From assembly GCF_036173125.1 (NCBI RefSeq), contig NZ_CP108054.1, forward strand, positions 3,100,001 to 3,164,000: a DNA stretch of 64,000 bases. The letters run 5' to 3'. The stretch is from Streptomyces sp. NBC_00286 (GTDB lineage Bacteria > Actinomycetota > Actinomycetes > Streptomycetales > Streptomycetaceae). Shown in pieces: positions 38,014 through 47,323 of the stretch (positions are counted from its first letter, which is position 1; each line of letters starts with the position of its first letter). Under the pieces are notes generated by a model, which did no database searches, was not told where the DNA came from, and saw only the letters and a list, made by a program, of their open reading frames with translations. A program made the position numbers and the translations under genes.

Positions 38014-39072
38014 TTACGCGAGGCCCAGGCGCTCCGCCGCCGTTGCCGCGTCCACCGGGACCGTGACGGGCTGCGGGGCGCCCGCGACGGCCCAGTCCGG
38101 GTCCTTGAGGCCGTTTCCGGTCACCGTGCAGACGATGCGCTGGCCCAGGTCGACCTTGCCCTGCTCGGCGGCCTTCAGCAGGCCGGCGACGGACGCGGCG
38201 GAGGCGGGCTCGACGAAGACGCCCTCCTGGGAGGCCAACAGCCGGTAGGCGCGCAGAATCTCACGGTCCGTCACTTCGTCGATGAAACCGCCGGATTCGT
38301 CCCGCGCGGCCAGCGCGAGCTTCCATGAGGCCGGGTTGCCGATACGGATTGCCGTGGCGATGGTCGACGGATCCTTGACGACCTCTCCGCGCACGATCGG
38401 AGCGGAACCGGAGGCCTGGAAACCCCACATTCGAGGGGTTTGCTGCGCGACTCCGTCGGCCGCGTACTCCGTGTAGCCCTTCCAATAGGCCGTGATATTG
38501 CCCGCGTTACCCACCGGCAGGACGTGAATGTCGGGTGCGTCACCCAGCATGTCCACGATTTCGAACGCGGCTGTCTTCTGGCCCTCGATACGCACCGGGT
38601 TGACTGAATTCACCAGCGCCACGGGGTAGTTGTCGGACAGATTGCGCGCGAGCGTGAGGCAGTCGTCGAAGTTCCCGTCGACCTGGAGGATCTTCGCGCC
38701 GTGCACGAGTGCCTGGCCCATCTTGCCGAGCGCGATCTTGCCCTGCGGGACGAGCACGGCGGAGACCATTCCGGCCCGTACGGCATACGCGGCGGCGGAA
38801 GCCGACGTGTTCCCCGTCGAGGCACAGATGACGGCCTTCGCGCCCTCTTCCTTGGCCCGGGTGATGGCCATGGTCATCCCGCGGTCCTTGAAGGACCCGG
38901 TGGGGTTCGCGCCCTCGACCTTGAGGTGAACCTCACAGCCCGTGCGCTCGGAGAGCACCTGCGCGGGCACGAGCGGCGTACCGCCCTCACGGAGCGTCAC
39001 GACCGGTGTGCTGTCGGATACCGGCAGCCGGTCCCGGTACTCCTCGATGATTCCGCGCCATTGGTGGGTCAT
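38014..39072 (-). CDS. thrC: Threonine synthase
   Basis: This PLP enzyme converts O-phosphohomoserine to threonine. The 352-residue protein is the short actinobacterial type. The lysine that binds PLP is in [14 protein letters not shown], and the phosphate-binding loop is [15 protein letters not shown]. The C-terminal [14 protein letters not shown] is typical. Its start is only 6 bp after the hom stop, so the two are in one operon. Confidence 0.96.
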   Translation of the reverse strand: MTHQWRGIIEEYRDRLPVSDSTPVVTLREGGTPLVPAQVLSERTGCEVHLKVEGANPTGSFKDRGMTMAITRAKEEGAKAVICASTGNTSASAAAYAVRAGMVSAVLVPQGKIALGKMGQALVHGAKILQVDGNFDDCLTLARNLSDNYPVALVNSVNPVRIEGQKTAAFEIVDMLGDAPDIHVLPVGNAGNITAYWKGYTEYAADGVAQQTPRMWGFQASGSAPIVRGEVVKDPSTIATAIRIGNPASWKLALAARDESGGFIDEVTDREILRAYRLLASQEGVFVEPASAASVAGLLKAAEQGKVDLGQRIVCTVTGNGLKDPDWAVAGAPQPVTVPVDAATAAERLGLA

Positions 39073-39078
39073 TGCTGG

Positions 39079-40371
39079 TTACTCTCCTTCAACCCGCATG
39101 ATGCTGGCGACACCCCGCACGGTGTCGAGGTTGCGCAGCGCCTCGACGGTCCCGTTCAGGGAGGCGTCGGACGCGTGGTGGGTGACGACGACCAGAGAAG
39201 CCTCGCCGTCCTTGCCCTGCTGGCGAACCGTATCGATCGAAACGCCGTGCTCGGCGAAAACGGTCGCGACCTGGGCGAGAACACCCGGTTTGTCCGCCAC
39301 ATCGAGACTGATGTGGTATCGCGTGACGACCTCGCCCATCGGCGAGACGGGCAGCTGGGTGTACGCGGAGGCGCCGGGTCCGGTGGCGCCGTTGATCCGG
39401 TTGCGGCAGACGGCCACGAGGTCACCGAGGACCGCGGAGGCGGTCGGCGCACCGCCCGCGCCGGGACCGTAGAACATCAGCTGCCCCGCGGCGTCCGACT
39501 CGACGAACACGGCGTTGTACGCGCCGCGCACGGAGGCGAGCGGGTGGGCCAGCGGAATCATCGCGGGGTGCACGCGCGCGGTGACGGATTCCCCGTCGGC
39601 GGCCCGCTCGCAGATGGCGAGCAGCTTGATGGTGCAGCCCATCCCCTTCGCGGAGGCGAAGTCGGCGGCGGTGACCTCGGTCATGCCCTCGCGGTACACG
39701 TCGTCGAGCCGCACGCGCGTGTGGAAGGCGATTCCGGCGAGGATCGCGGCCTTGGCGGCGGCGTCGAAGCCTTCGACGTCCGCGGTGGGATCGGCTTCCG
39801 CGTACCCGAGCGCGGAGGCCTCGTCGAGGGCCTCCTGGTAGCCGGCGCCCGTCGAATCCATCTTGTCGAGGATGAAGTTGGTGGTGCCGTTGACGATGCC
39901 GAGCACGCGGTTGACCTTGTCGCCGGCGAGGGACTCGCGCAGCGGCCGGATCAGCGGGATGGCACCGGCGACGGCCGCCTCGTAATAGAGGTCCTTGTTC
40001 TGCTCCTCGGCGATGGCGTGCAGGCCCGCGCCGTCCTGGGCGAGCAGCGCCTTGTTCGCGGAGACGACGGAGGCGCCGTGCTCGAAGGCGGTGGTGATGA
40101 GGGAGCGGGCGGGCTCGATACCGCCGATGAGCTCGACGACCACGTCGATGTCCCCCCGTTTGACGAGGGCGGTGGCGTCGGTGGTGATGAGCTCGGCCGG
40201 GATGCCCACCCGCACCTTGTCGGGCCGCCGGACGGCGACGCCCGCCAGCTCGACGGGGGCTCCGATACGGGCGGCGAGGTCGTCGGCGTGCGTCGTCATG
40301 ATGCGCGCCACCTCTGAGCCGACAACACCACAGCCCAGCAGCGCCACCTTCAGCGGACGCGTACGCATCAT
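39079..40371 (-). CDS. hom: Homoserine dehydrogenase
   Basis: This enzyme reduces aspartate semialdehyde to homoserine. The 430-residue protein has an N-terminal Rossmann motif VALLGCGVVGSEVARI, the catalytic and dimerisation region with GTTNFILDKM and LGYAEADPTADVEG, and a C-terminal ACT domain (about 350-430, SLDVADKPGVLAQVATVF). The ACT domain implies feedback inhibition by threonine. It heads the hom-thrC pair and follows lysA in the same direction. Confidence 0.96.
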   Translation of the reverse strand: MMRTRPLKVALLGCGVVGSEVARIMTTHADDLAARIGAPVELAGVAVRRPDKVRVGIPAELITTDATALVKRGDIDVVVELIGGIEPARSLITTAFEHGASVVSANKALLAQDGAGLHAIAEEQNKDLYYEAAVAGAIPLIRPLRESLAGDKVNRVLGIVNGTTNFILDKMDSTGAGYQEALDEASALGYAEADPTADVEGFDAAAKAAILAGIAFHTRVRLDDVYREGMTEVTAADFASAKGMGCTIKLLAICERAADGESVTARVHPAMIPLAHPLASVRGAYNAVFVESDAAGQLMFYGPGAGGAPTASAVLGDLVAVCRNRINGATGPGASAYTQLPVSPMGEVVTRYHISLDVADKPGVLAQVATVFAEHGVSIDTVRQQGKDGEASLVVVTHHASDASLNGTVEALRNLDTVRGVASIMRVEGE

Positions 40372-40549
40372 CCGACCTCGTTTCCTCTTACCGTCACGGT
40401 GGATCCAGTCTCACTCACCGGACGGGACTTTCTATGCCATGTCCGGATCGTGAGATGTCTATTTCATTTCTCCGGCGGCCGACCACAGGAGATCTTCCGC
40501 CGGTTGTCTGCGTACGTCAGCGGGTCATCCGGCTGCGTACGTCAGTGGC

Positions 40550-41941
40550 TCATCCGACATCGAGGCGCAGCAGGTCCTCCTCCGTCTCCCGGCGCACGAT
40601 CACCCGGGCCTCGCCGTCCCGGACCGCGACGACGGGCGGACGCAGCGCGTGGTTGTAGTTGCTGGCCATGGAGCGGCAGTACGCCCCTGTGGCCGGCACG
40701 GCGATGAGGTCGCCGGGCGCGAGATCGGCGGGCAGGAAGGCGTCGCGTACGACGATGTCGCCGCTCTCGCAGTGCTTGCCGACGACGCGTACGAGCATGG
40801 GTTCGGCGTCGCTCACACGGGAGACGAGGGAGACGGTGTACTCGGCGTCGTACAGCGCGGTGCGGATGTTGTCCGACATGCCGCCGTCCACGGAGACGTA
40901 CGTACGCAGTCCGTCGAGCGGCTTGATGGTGCCGACCTCGTACAGGGTGAAGGCGGTCGGGCCGACGATGGCGCGCCCCGGCTCGACGGAGATGCGGGGG
41001 GTGCGGAGCTTCGCGGACTCGCACTCGCGCGTGACGATCTCGTGCAGCGCCTTGGCGATCTCGTGGGGCTCGCTCGGGTCGTCCTCGCTGGTGTAGGCGA
41101 TGCCGAGGCCGCCGCCGAGGTCGATCTCGGGCAGCTCGACGCCGTGCTCGTCGCGGATCTCGGCGAGCAGCTTGACCACCCGGCGCGCGGCGACCTCGAA
41201 ACCGGCCATGTCGAAGATCTGCGAGCCGATGTGGCTGTGAATCCCGATGAGTTCGAGCCCGTCGAGGGCGAGGGCCCGTCGTACGGCCTCGGCGGCCTGC
41301 CCGTCCGCGAGCCCGATGCCGAACTTCTGGTCCTCGTGGGCCGTGGCGATGAACTCGTGCGTGTGCGCCTCGACGCCGACCGTCACCCGGATCTGCACGC
41401 GCTGCCGCTTGCCGAGCGATTCGGCGATGTGCGCGACACGGACGATCTCCTGGAAGGAGTCGAGGACGATGCGCCCTACGCCGCTGCTGATGGCCTCGGT
41501 GATTTCCGCGGTGGACTTGTTGTTGCCGTGGAAGGCGATGCGCTCGGCCGGCATACCGGCGGACAGGGCCGTGGCGAGTTCGCCCGCGGAGCAGACGTCG
41601 AGGTTGAGCCCCTCCTCGTGCAGCCAGCGCACGACGGCGCGCGACAGGAACGCCTTGCCGGCGTAGAAGACATCGGCGTCGTCCCCGAAGGCGGTGCGCC
41701 AGGCGCGCGCCCGCGCACGGAAGTCGGCCTCGTCGATGAAGTACGCGGGCGTACCGAACTCCTCGGCGAGCTTCTTCACGTCGATGCTGCCCACGCTGAC
41801 GACCCCGTCGGTCGTACGGGTCACGGTCTGCGCCCAGACCTTCGAATCCAGGGCGTTGAGATCGGTGGGCGGCGCGGTGTAGTGCCCCTCGGGCAGAACA
41901 TCGGCGTGACGGGGCCCGGCGGGATGTGCGGAACGGCTCAT
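40550..41941 (-). CDS. lysA: Diaminopimelate decarboxylase
   Basis: This PLP enzyme makes lysine from meso-diaminopimelate. The 463-residue protein has the alanine-racemase-like barrel with PLP Lys in FYAGKAFLSRAVVRW, GGGLGIAYTSED, an SVEPGRAIVGPTAFT phosphate region and the CESGD motif (GKHCESGDIVVRDAFL) with the catalytic Cys. The C-terminal GAYCRSMASNYNHALRPP is conserved. It lies 22 bp downstream of nrtL. Confidence 0.95.
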   Translation of the reverse strand: MSRSAHPAGPRHADVLPEGHYTAPPTDLNALDSKVWAQTVTRTTDGVVSVGSIDVKKLAEEFGTPAYFIDEADFRARARAWRTAFGDDADVFYAGKAFLSRAVVRWLHEEGLNLDVCSAGELATALSAGMPAERIAFHGNNKSTAEITEAISSGVGRIVLDSFQEIVRVAHIAESLGKRQRVQIRVTVGVEAHTHEFIATAHEDQKFGIGLADGQAAEAVRRALALDGLELIGIHSHIGSQIFDMAGFEVAARRVVKLLAEIRDEHGVELPEIDLGGGLGIAYTSEDDPSEPHEIAKALHEIVTRECESAKLRTPRISVEPGRAIVGPTAFTLYEVGTIKPLDGLRTYVSVDGGMSDNIRTALYDAEYTVSLVSRVSDAEPMLVRVVGKHCESGDIVVRDAFLPADLAPGDLIAVPATGAYCRSMASNYNHALRPPVVAVRDGEARVIVRRETEEDLLRLDVG

Positions 41942-41963
41942 GACTTGTCTTTCTTCGGCTCTC

Positions 41964-43268
41964 TCAGAGGTGTTCGGGTGCGTCGATGCCGAGCAGGGTC
42001 AGGCCGCCGGCCAGCACCGTCCCGGCGGCTTCGGCAAGCGCCAGCCGGGCCCGGTGGGCGGCCGAGGGTTTCTCGTCACCGAGGGGGAGGACGCGGGTGA
42101 CCTCCTGGTAGCGGAGGAAGGCGTCGGCGATGACGACGAGGTGGCGGGCCAGGTGGTCGGGGGCGCGGCGGGTGGCTGCGGTGGCGAGGGCCGGGGGGTA
42201 GTCGGCGAGGGCGGTGAGGAGGGGGGGTGGGCCCGCGTGATCGGGGTGGTACGAGTTGTTGGGGTGGTGCGAGTTGTTGGGGTGGTGCGAGTTGTTGGGG
42301 TGGTGCGGGTTGGTGGGGTGTTCTGGGCGTTCTGGGCGTTCTGGGCGTACGTCGCTGGGGGCGCTGCCGAAGCCCAGGTCAGCGGCGTTGCGGCTGAGGG
42401 CTCGGGCGCGGGCGTGCGCGTAACGGACCCGGAAGAGGGGGTTGGTCTCGCGCTGCACGAGGTGGTCGGCGGTGATACGGGGCCGGTCGTGGGGAGCGGG
42501 GTGGAGAAGGGCCCAGCGGGCGGCGTCGGGGCCTAGGAGGGTGGGGTCGTTGGGGGCGGGTGTGGGGCGGAGGGTTATGTCGAGGGGGGCGGGGGCTTCG
42601 AATGCCGGTGCCGGGCGGAGGGTCACGTCGAGAGGGGCGGGAGCGCCGGGTCGGCTGGGGGTGTCGACGGTCACGGCGAGGGGGGCGGGGGCTTCGAATG
42701 CCGGTGCCGGGCGGAGGGTCACGTCGACGGGGGCGGGAGCGCCGGGTCGGCTGGGGGTGTCGACGGTCACTCCGAGGGGTTCGGCCCGTGCGGGGTCCGG
42801 CTCGGCCTCGCAGGACGTGTGGACGAGGGCGCCCTGTGAGCGGAGGATGCGGGCGAGCACCTGCCCAGTGACCGCTGCCCGCACCTCGCAGGGGTGGTGC
42901 AATCGCACGACCTGCCCGCTCGGCTCCTCGGCGTGCCCGTACCGATGGCCGCGCCGCAAGATGTCCCTGACCAGGGCCTCCGCTCCACCGTCGAGCGTGA
43001 TGTTGAGGAAGCCGGGCCCGGTGATCTCGACGCTTGCGACGCCCTCGGCCTCGGTGATGAGCGGCCGCAGGATCTCGGCGACGTGACGCGGCGGACGCCC
43101 GGCGGGCCGGGCCAGCTGCAGGGCGACATTCGTGGCGTAGTCCCCACACCCTCCGGGCCCCGGCGGCGCCACCACGGCCCGCGCGGGCACGGCCACACTG
43201 AGCTCACCGGCGTCCACGGCACGGCGCACGGCGCACAGGACGGTACGGGAGAGCTCGACGGGGGTCAC
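41964..43268 (-). CDS. nrtL: ArgS-related anticodon-binding protein NrtL
   Basis: The 434-residue protein resembles arginyl-tRNA synthetase at both ends but lacks the catalytic HIGH/KMSKS core: an N-terminal additional domain (GDYATNVALQLARPAGRPPR, ASVEITGPGFLNITL) and a C-terminal DALR domain with RVRYAHARARALSRNAADLG. The middle contains two imperfect repeats of VDTPSRPGAPAP and DVTLRPAPAFEAPAPL. A second low-complexity stretch has RPE triplets and HHPNNS hexapeptides near the DALR domain. GTG 43268 gives the usual start VTPVELSRT. This family lies next to lysA in Streptomyces; function is not established. Confidence 0.88.
   Translation of the reverse strand: MTPVELSRTVLCAVRRAVDAGELSVAVPARAVVAPPGPGGCGDYATNVALQLARPAGRPPRHVAEILRPLITEAEGVASVEITGPGFLNITLDGGAEALVRDILRRGHRYGHAEEPSGQVVRLHHPCEVRAAVTGQVLARILRSQGALVHTSCEAEPDPARAEPLGVTVDTPSRPGAPAPVDVTLRPAPAFEAPAPLAVTVDTPSRPGAPAPLDVTLRPAPAFEAPAPLDITLRPTPAPNDPTLLGPDAARWALLHPAPHDRPRITADHLVQRETNPLFRVRYAHARARALSRNAADLGFGSAPSDVRPERPERPEHPTNPHHPNNSHHPNNSHHPNNSYHPDHAGPPPLLTALADYPPALATAATRRAPDHLARHLVVIADAFLRYQEVTRVLPLGDEKPSAAHRARLALAEAAGTVLAGGLTLLGIDAPEHL
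42241..42350. repeat. Coding microsatellites in nrtL
   Basis: An 18-bp unit of the form GGGGTGGTGCGAGTTGTT is repeated about four times (about 42243-42315), coding HHPNNS. It is followed by a 9-bp unit GTTCTGGGC repeated three times (about 42320-42348), coding RPE. Both keep reading frame. Confidence 0.85.
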
Positions 43269-43435
43269 GGGGACAAGCGTATGGGAGGAGGGGGGTGGGC
43301 AAGCGAGCTGATTTGGGGAGGGTCCGGGATGTGGACGGGAGACGTGGAGGGCACTGGTCCAGGGCGTCAGCGTACGAATTCTTGGAGCGCCGACCCGCCG
43401 GGGCTGGACCGTCACCCCTCCCTCTCACTTCCCCC

Positions 43436-43918
43436 TCAACCGCCGGCGCGCCCCGCACGCTCCGCGCGCTCGGTCCCGCCGGTGGGTCCCGAAGGCCCGA
43501 GCGGACTCCCGAGGGACGCTCCACCACCTTGCCGCCCACCCCCTCGCCGCTCCATCAACTGCCGTACGACTTGGACGAGTTCGGCAGGCTCGAAGGGCTT
43601 GGCCAGAAAGGCGTCCACCCCCACATCGAGCCCACTCTCGACCTCGTACTGCGAACAGGCGCTCACGACGGCGAGGGGCAGATTCCGGGTCCGCGGATCG
43701 GCACGGAGCCGGGAGGCGGTGCGCAGCCCGTCGAGCCTGGGCATCACCACGTCGAGGGTGACGACATCGGGCCGCACGTGATGAACGACATCCAGACACT
43801 CGGCACCGTCAGCCGCGGTCACGACCTCGAAGCCCTCCAGCTCGAGGTTGACCCTGATCAACTGCCGGATGACCTTGTTGTCGTCCACAACAAGCACCCG
43901 ACCCGACGCGCCTGGCAC
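43436..43918 (-). CDS. Single receiver-domain response regulator (160 aa)
   Basis: This is a CheY-like receiver of about 120 residues with VLVVDDNKVIRQLI, the phospho-Asp in VVTLDVVMPRLDGL, a Ser in AVVSACS, and Lys in AFLAKPFEPAEL. A disordered Gly/Ser/Pro-rich tail of about 40 residues ends it; no DNA-binding output domain is present. The start is GTG 43918. The orthologue is next to the tRNA-Arg gene in S. coelicolor. The partner kinase is not nearby. Confidence 0.9.
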   Translation of the reverse strand: MPGASGRVLVVDDNKVIRQLIRVNLELEGFEVVTAADGAECLDVVHHVRPDVVTLDVVMPRLDGLRTASRLRADPRTRNLPLAVVSACSQYEVESGLDVGVDAFLAKPFEPAELVQVVRQLMERRGGGRQGGGASLGSPLGPSGPTGGTERAERAGRAGG

Positions 43919-44072
43919 AACTCGAGACTAGGTCCGCACCCCCGCCCGCGTCCGGCTTTTCCCCACTTCCACCCCGCCCGCGACCCCGCACCCCCACCCC
44001 AAAACCGGTTCCTGTACCCCCCGAAAGAGCTGGTAGGGTTCTACCCGTCGCCGCACACACCGCGCCCGACAC

Positions 44073-44144
44073 GCCCCCGTAGCTCAGGGGATAGAGCAAC
44101 GGCCTCCGGAGCCGTGTGCGCAGGTTCGAATCCTGCCGGGGGCA
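44073..44144 (+). tRNA. tRNA-Arg (anticodon CCG)
   Basis: Acceptor GCCCCCG pairs with CGGGGGC, with discriminator A at 44144. The D arm is GCTC-AGGGGATA-GAGC and the anticodon arm ACGGC-CTCCGGA-GCCGT, giving anticodon CCG. The variable loop has 4 nt, and the T arm is GCAGG-TTCGAAT-CCTGC. CCA is not encoded. The 3' portion from the anticodon loop on is duplicated at 58680, marking it as the integration site of the element. Confidence 0.95.
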
Positions 44145-44145
44145 C
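44103..44145 (+). other. attL core (tRNA-Arg 3' half)
   Basis: These 43 bp are identical to 58680-58722. They run from the anticodon loop through the tRNA 3' end plus one base. The tRNA gene is left intact by integration. Confidence 0.93.
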
Positions 44146-44161
44146 CCTTTCTGAGGTGCCT

Positions 44162-44203
44162 AAAGACCCCGTGACCAGCGAGTTCGCTGTGTGCGGGGTC
44201 TTT
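44162..44203 (+). terminator. Terminator supplied by the element downstream of tRNA-Arg
   Basis: AAAGACCCCG (44162-44171) pairs with CGGGGTCTTT (44194-44203). It lies on the element side of attL and so replaces the chromosomal tRNA terminator displaced to 58774. A near-identical copy exists at 63612-63743. Confidence 0.8.
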
Positions 44204-44252
44204 GCGTGTGTGCAGCCGTATGCAGCCCTGAGCGGCCCTGTGTCGGCGCCCG

Positions 44253-44270
44253 TGGACTATTCGTGGACAG
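44253..44270 (+). promoter_or_regulatory. Candidate arm-type integrase site (left)
   Basis: TGGACTATTCGTGGACAG lies 108 bp inside attL. Sixteen of 18 bases match the site at 58601-58618 inside attR, in the same orientation. Internal TGGAC repeats and the symmetric placement suggest integrase arm binding. Confidence 0.55.
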
Positions 44271-44376
44271 GATCTTGAGGCATCTACCCTGGTCAGCCCC
44301 AGGAACGGCGAAGGCCCCCGGACGAATCCAGGGGCCTGAAGCCTAGCTCGGCTCACACGCTACTCACGCGCGGTCG

Positions 44377-45750
44377 TCACTCGTACTCGCGCAACAGCTC
44401 CTCGATCTTGCGGTTGGCGATCTCCTGTCGTCCGTCGATGCACTTCGCGTAGCGGCTCAGCAGGACCTCGACGCTGTTCCCCGCACGCTCGGCAACCTCG
44501 GTCGCGTCGACGCCGGAGTTGAGCCAGGTCGACAGCGCCGAGTGCCGCAGGTCGTACGGGCGGGCAGCGAGCGGCGAGGCGAAAACGGCCGGCGGGAGTG
44601 CCAGTGCGCGAGCCTCCTGCCAGACGCGGTAGTACGTCGACGAGCCGACCACTCCCCCGCGCTCGTTGGTAAACAGCCGCCCGTCCTGCGCAGCGCCGAA
44701 GGTGTCGAGGTGGTCCCGGAGGATCGCCACGAGCTGGGGCGGGATCGGTACGGGCCGGACCTCTTCGACGGGCCGGTTCTTGAGCCCGCGGTCATCGTGC
44801 GTCTCTCCCGAGTCGGTCCATCGCTTGCCGACACTGGGGCGAGTGCGGTTCAGCAGAGCGGTTCCCCAACCCGTTTCCGGCAGCTTCAGGTCCGCCTCTT
44901 TGAGGCCGACAGCCTCAGCCGGGCGAAAGGCGCCGTAATACATGCAGGCGAACAGCCCGACGAGTCGACGGCCACGCGCACGGCCATATCCACCAACGTA
45001 CGAGATCGCAGTCAGCAGAGCGCAAGCCTGTTCGGGGTTGGCCACGACTCGGGGATCTACTTCCTTGACCACCTTCGGTTTCTTCCAGCGAACCGCAGTG
45101 ATCGGATTCTCTTTGAACTCACCGAGATCCACCGCATAGTGCATCGCGTTGACCAGCGTCCGCCGCTTGCGCCGTACGGTTTCCGCCGCAGCCGCCGTTC
45201 CGTCGAGCTTGAGTTTCAGGGAGTCGAGAACGGCGCGGCCGAGTGCTGCATCAGTGAGGTCCGAGAGCGGACGCGACGCCTTGGCCACCCAGTGCAGCGT
45301 GTTCGCGATCTCTGTCGGCAACTCGCGGTCATCAGGGCCGGGGAGGACAAAGGCCCAGTTGCGAAGCGCCTTCCTGAGCAGATTGTCGGCTGGCCGTCCG
45401 GGACGGTCGTCGAGGAGAGCCACCGTGACAGCGGTCAACGCCTCGTTGATCCCGTCGCGTGTGTTTGGTGCAGCGTGCGGCCACTTCATGGCGAGGTACT
45501 TCAGCGCGAACGCGTACCACGTCATGGAGGGCGCCTTTTCGACCATCGAGTCAGGCAGCCCAGTCGCCGTGTCGAATTCCTCGCCATCGCGCATTGCACG
45601 GAGCAGCTTGGAACGGTAGTTGTCGGCAAGTCCCTTGGTGCGGAATTGCTCGGAGCACACGTTCCCGGCAACGATCCACCTGACGTCATAGGACGGTTTC
45701 TTGGTGTTCCTCTTCCGAACGCCCCAGACCTTTACGTCGAGTGACTTCAT
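44377..45750 (-). CDS. int: Tyrosine site-specific integrase of the AICE
   Basis: This 457-residue recombinase inserts the element at tRNA-Arg. An N-terminal arm-binding/SAM-like region (1-215) precedes the catalytic domain. Active-site residues are Arg276 (GAFRPAEA), Arg402 with His403 (YDLRHS) and nucleophile Tyr434 (LLSRYAKC). The first His of the HxxR box is Tyr399 and the later His/Trp is Asn425 (AGNSVE); both changes also occur in related Streptomyces integrases. ATG 45750 overlaps the xis stop by 4 bp and has GAGGG upstream. It is next to attL, as expected. Confidence 0.93.
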   Translation of the reverse strand: MKSLDVKVWGVRKRNTKKPSYDVRWIVAGNVCSEQFRTKGLADNYRSKLLRAMRDGEEFDTATGLPDSMVEKAPSMTWYAFALKYLAMKWPHAAPNTRDGINEALTAVTVALLDDRPGRPADNLLRKALRNWAFVLPGPDDRELPTEIANTLHWVAKASRPLSDLTDAALGRAVLDSLKLKLDGTAAAAETVRRKRRTLVNAMHYAVDLGEFKENPITAVRWKKPKVVKEVDPRVVANPEQACALLTAISYVGGYGRARGRRLVGLFACMYYGAFRPAEAVGLKEADLKLPETGWGTALLNRTRPSVGKRWTDSGETHDDRGLKNRPVEEVRPVPIPPQLVAILRDHLDTFGAAQDGRLFTNERGGVVGSSTYYRVWQEARALALPPAVFASPLAARPYDLRHSALSTWLNSGVDATEVAERAGNSVEVLLSRYAKCIDGRQEIANRKIEELLREYE

Positions 45751-45935
45751 GCCGCTGCCCTCTCTCGGCTGTTCAGCCACGCCATGAAGTCGCTCCGCCA
45801 CACCCGCAGTTCACCATTGGGCAGCTTGAAAGCCTGAGGAGCCTGCCCCAATTCGCGCCAGCGATAGAAGGTCCGTCGTGAGACTCCCTTGAGCTCAGCA
45901 AGGATTTCCGGAACGGTCATCAGCTCGTCTTTCAC
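45747..45935 (-). CDS. xis: Excisionase (AlpA/MerR-like HTH)
   Basis: This 62-residue winged-helix protein has TVPEILAELKGVSRRTFYRW (recognition helix region) and ELRVWRSDFMAWL. It is the typical Xis between repSA and int in pSAM2-like elements. The start overlaps the repSA stop and its stop overlaps the int start, each by 4 bp, so all three are cotranslated. It directs Int toward excision. Confidence 0.9.
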   Translation of the reverse strand: MKDELMTVPEILAELKGVSRRTFYRWRELGQAPQAFKLPNGELRVWRSDFMAWLNSRERAAA

Positions 45936-47323
45936 GCCGGTTCTCCTTCCAAGGTGAGTTCGTCACGTAGGGCTTCGCGGGCGGTTTCGCGGTTGAGCTG
46001 GAGATCGCGGGCAATGGACGCCGCGAGAGCGGATTCGCCGGGGGTGTGGCCGTGTCCTGCGTACTGCCAGGAGGTGAGCACGAGCACGGTGTCCGGCTCG
46101 GTGCCGTCGAGGCCGAGCGTTTGGCGTTCCTGGCCGGCGCGGTAGTCGGCTCGGGTCTGCCGGAGCGCGCCGAGGGTGGTGGAGTAGCGGCGGGACTTGG
46201 AGGAAAAGTGCCCGCGAAAGCCCAGCATGTGAGCCCAAGCACGTAGCCGCCGGTCCGGGTAGAGCGGTTCGAGGTCAAAGCAGGCGTCGATGAGCCGGCG
46301 GGCATGGTCGGGCACGCCGAGCAAGACGGCCGCCTCCCGGTTGCCGATCGGCCGGTCGAGAGTACCGGTGTTCTCGGCGGCTTTGGTGGCGTACTTGGCG
46401 ACGTAGGAGGCCACCGCCTGCTCCGTGAGGTCGGAGCCGTCGCCGAACGCCTTCACCGGCCGGATGTCGAGCTGAGCGCCCCACTGGAAGGTACGAGCCG
46501 GCTCGTCACCGGCAGCGGGCACGGACACCGAGGCGTACCGGTGCACCGCAGCGGCTCGGATCGCATCGGTGAGGAGTTCCACGGTGGCCCAGGACGGCGG
46601 CGGATCGTCGGGGCCGTCCGGTCCGTCGAGGCGGATCACGGCGTGGAAGTGGACCGCGCCGCGCTTTTGGAACTCGGCGACCTTGCCGTACGAGACCCGT
46701 GCGGTGTCGGCGAGTTCGCGTTGGGTGATGCCGGCCCGTGCGGCGATCTCCCGGCGCAGCCGCTTGACGAAGCGGTGCCACAGGTCCCCGGCGTGGTTGT
46801 TGAACAGCACCGCGCCCGCGTAGTCGTAGGTGGCCGGGTCGAGCGCGGTGCCGAGGGCGGGATCGTCCTCCGCATGCCGGGCGCCGCAGCGGCAGGGGCG
46901 GTTGCCGGGCCGGTTGTGGACCGGACCGAACGAGGGGGCGGTGAAGGTGGCGAAGACGCGGGGACGCTCCCGCACGGTGGCCGGGATCTCGTAACGGTCG
47001 TCGCCGGCGAGTCCGGCCCGGATGAGGTGGTAGGTGTCCCCGGCGTACGTCCAGGCGCAGGCCGGACAGCGGGACGCGCGGCGGTTGCCGCAGGCGATGC
47101 GCAGCCGGCCGCCCGGCTCGTGCTCGGTGCTGTAGCGGTGCAGCGTCTCACCGGTCGTCTTGTCCTTGGTGAGGGTCCAGCCGGTGAGGTGGATGGGGTC
47201 GGCGCAGCCGCCGGTGCGCTTGATCTGGTCTTGCCAGCGGTCGAAGCCCGGAGTCCCGGCCACCCGCAGCATGTCGGCGAGGGTGTCCGGGGCCAGGCCC
47301 GCGATAGTGGCGGTGTCGGTCAC
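45932..47323 (-). CDS. repSA: Rolling-circle replication initiator RepSA
   Basis: This 463-residue initiator has an N-terminal zinc-binding part (CPAC at 86-89; CRCG at 144-147). The HUH nuclease motif HFHAVIRLDG is at about 225-234, with candidate nucleophile tyrosines in SYVAKYATKAAE (Y307/Y311). GTG 47323 follows GGAGGTGG and overlaps the methyltransferase stop. The longer upstream frame is antisense noise. RepSA nicks the double-strand origin after excision and is essential for AICE replication. Confidence 0.9.
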   Translation of the reverse strand: MTDTATIAGLAPDTLADMLRVAGTPGFDRWQDQIKRTGGCADPIHLTGWTLTKDKTTGETLHRYSTEHEPGGRLRIACGNRRASRCPACAWTYAGDTYHLIRAGLAGDDRYEIPATVRERPRVFATFTAPSFGPVHNRPGNRPCRCGARHAEDDPALGTALDPATYDYAGAVLFNNHAGDLWHRFVKRLRREIAARAGITQRELADTARVSYGKVAEFQKRGAVHFHAVIRLDGPDGPDDPPPSWATVELLTDAIRAAAVHRYASVSVPAAGDEPARTFQWGAQLDIRPVKAFGDGSDLTEQAVASYVAKYATKAAENTGTLDRPIGNREAAVLLGVPDHARRLIDACFDLEPLYPDRRLRAWAHMLGFRGHFSSKSRRYSTTLGALRQTRADYRAGQERQTLGLDGTEPDTVLVLTSWQYAGHGHTPGESALAASIARDLQLNRETAREALRDELTLEGEPA

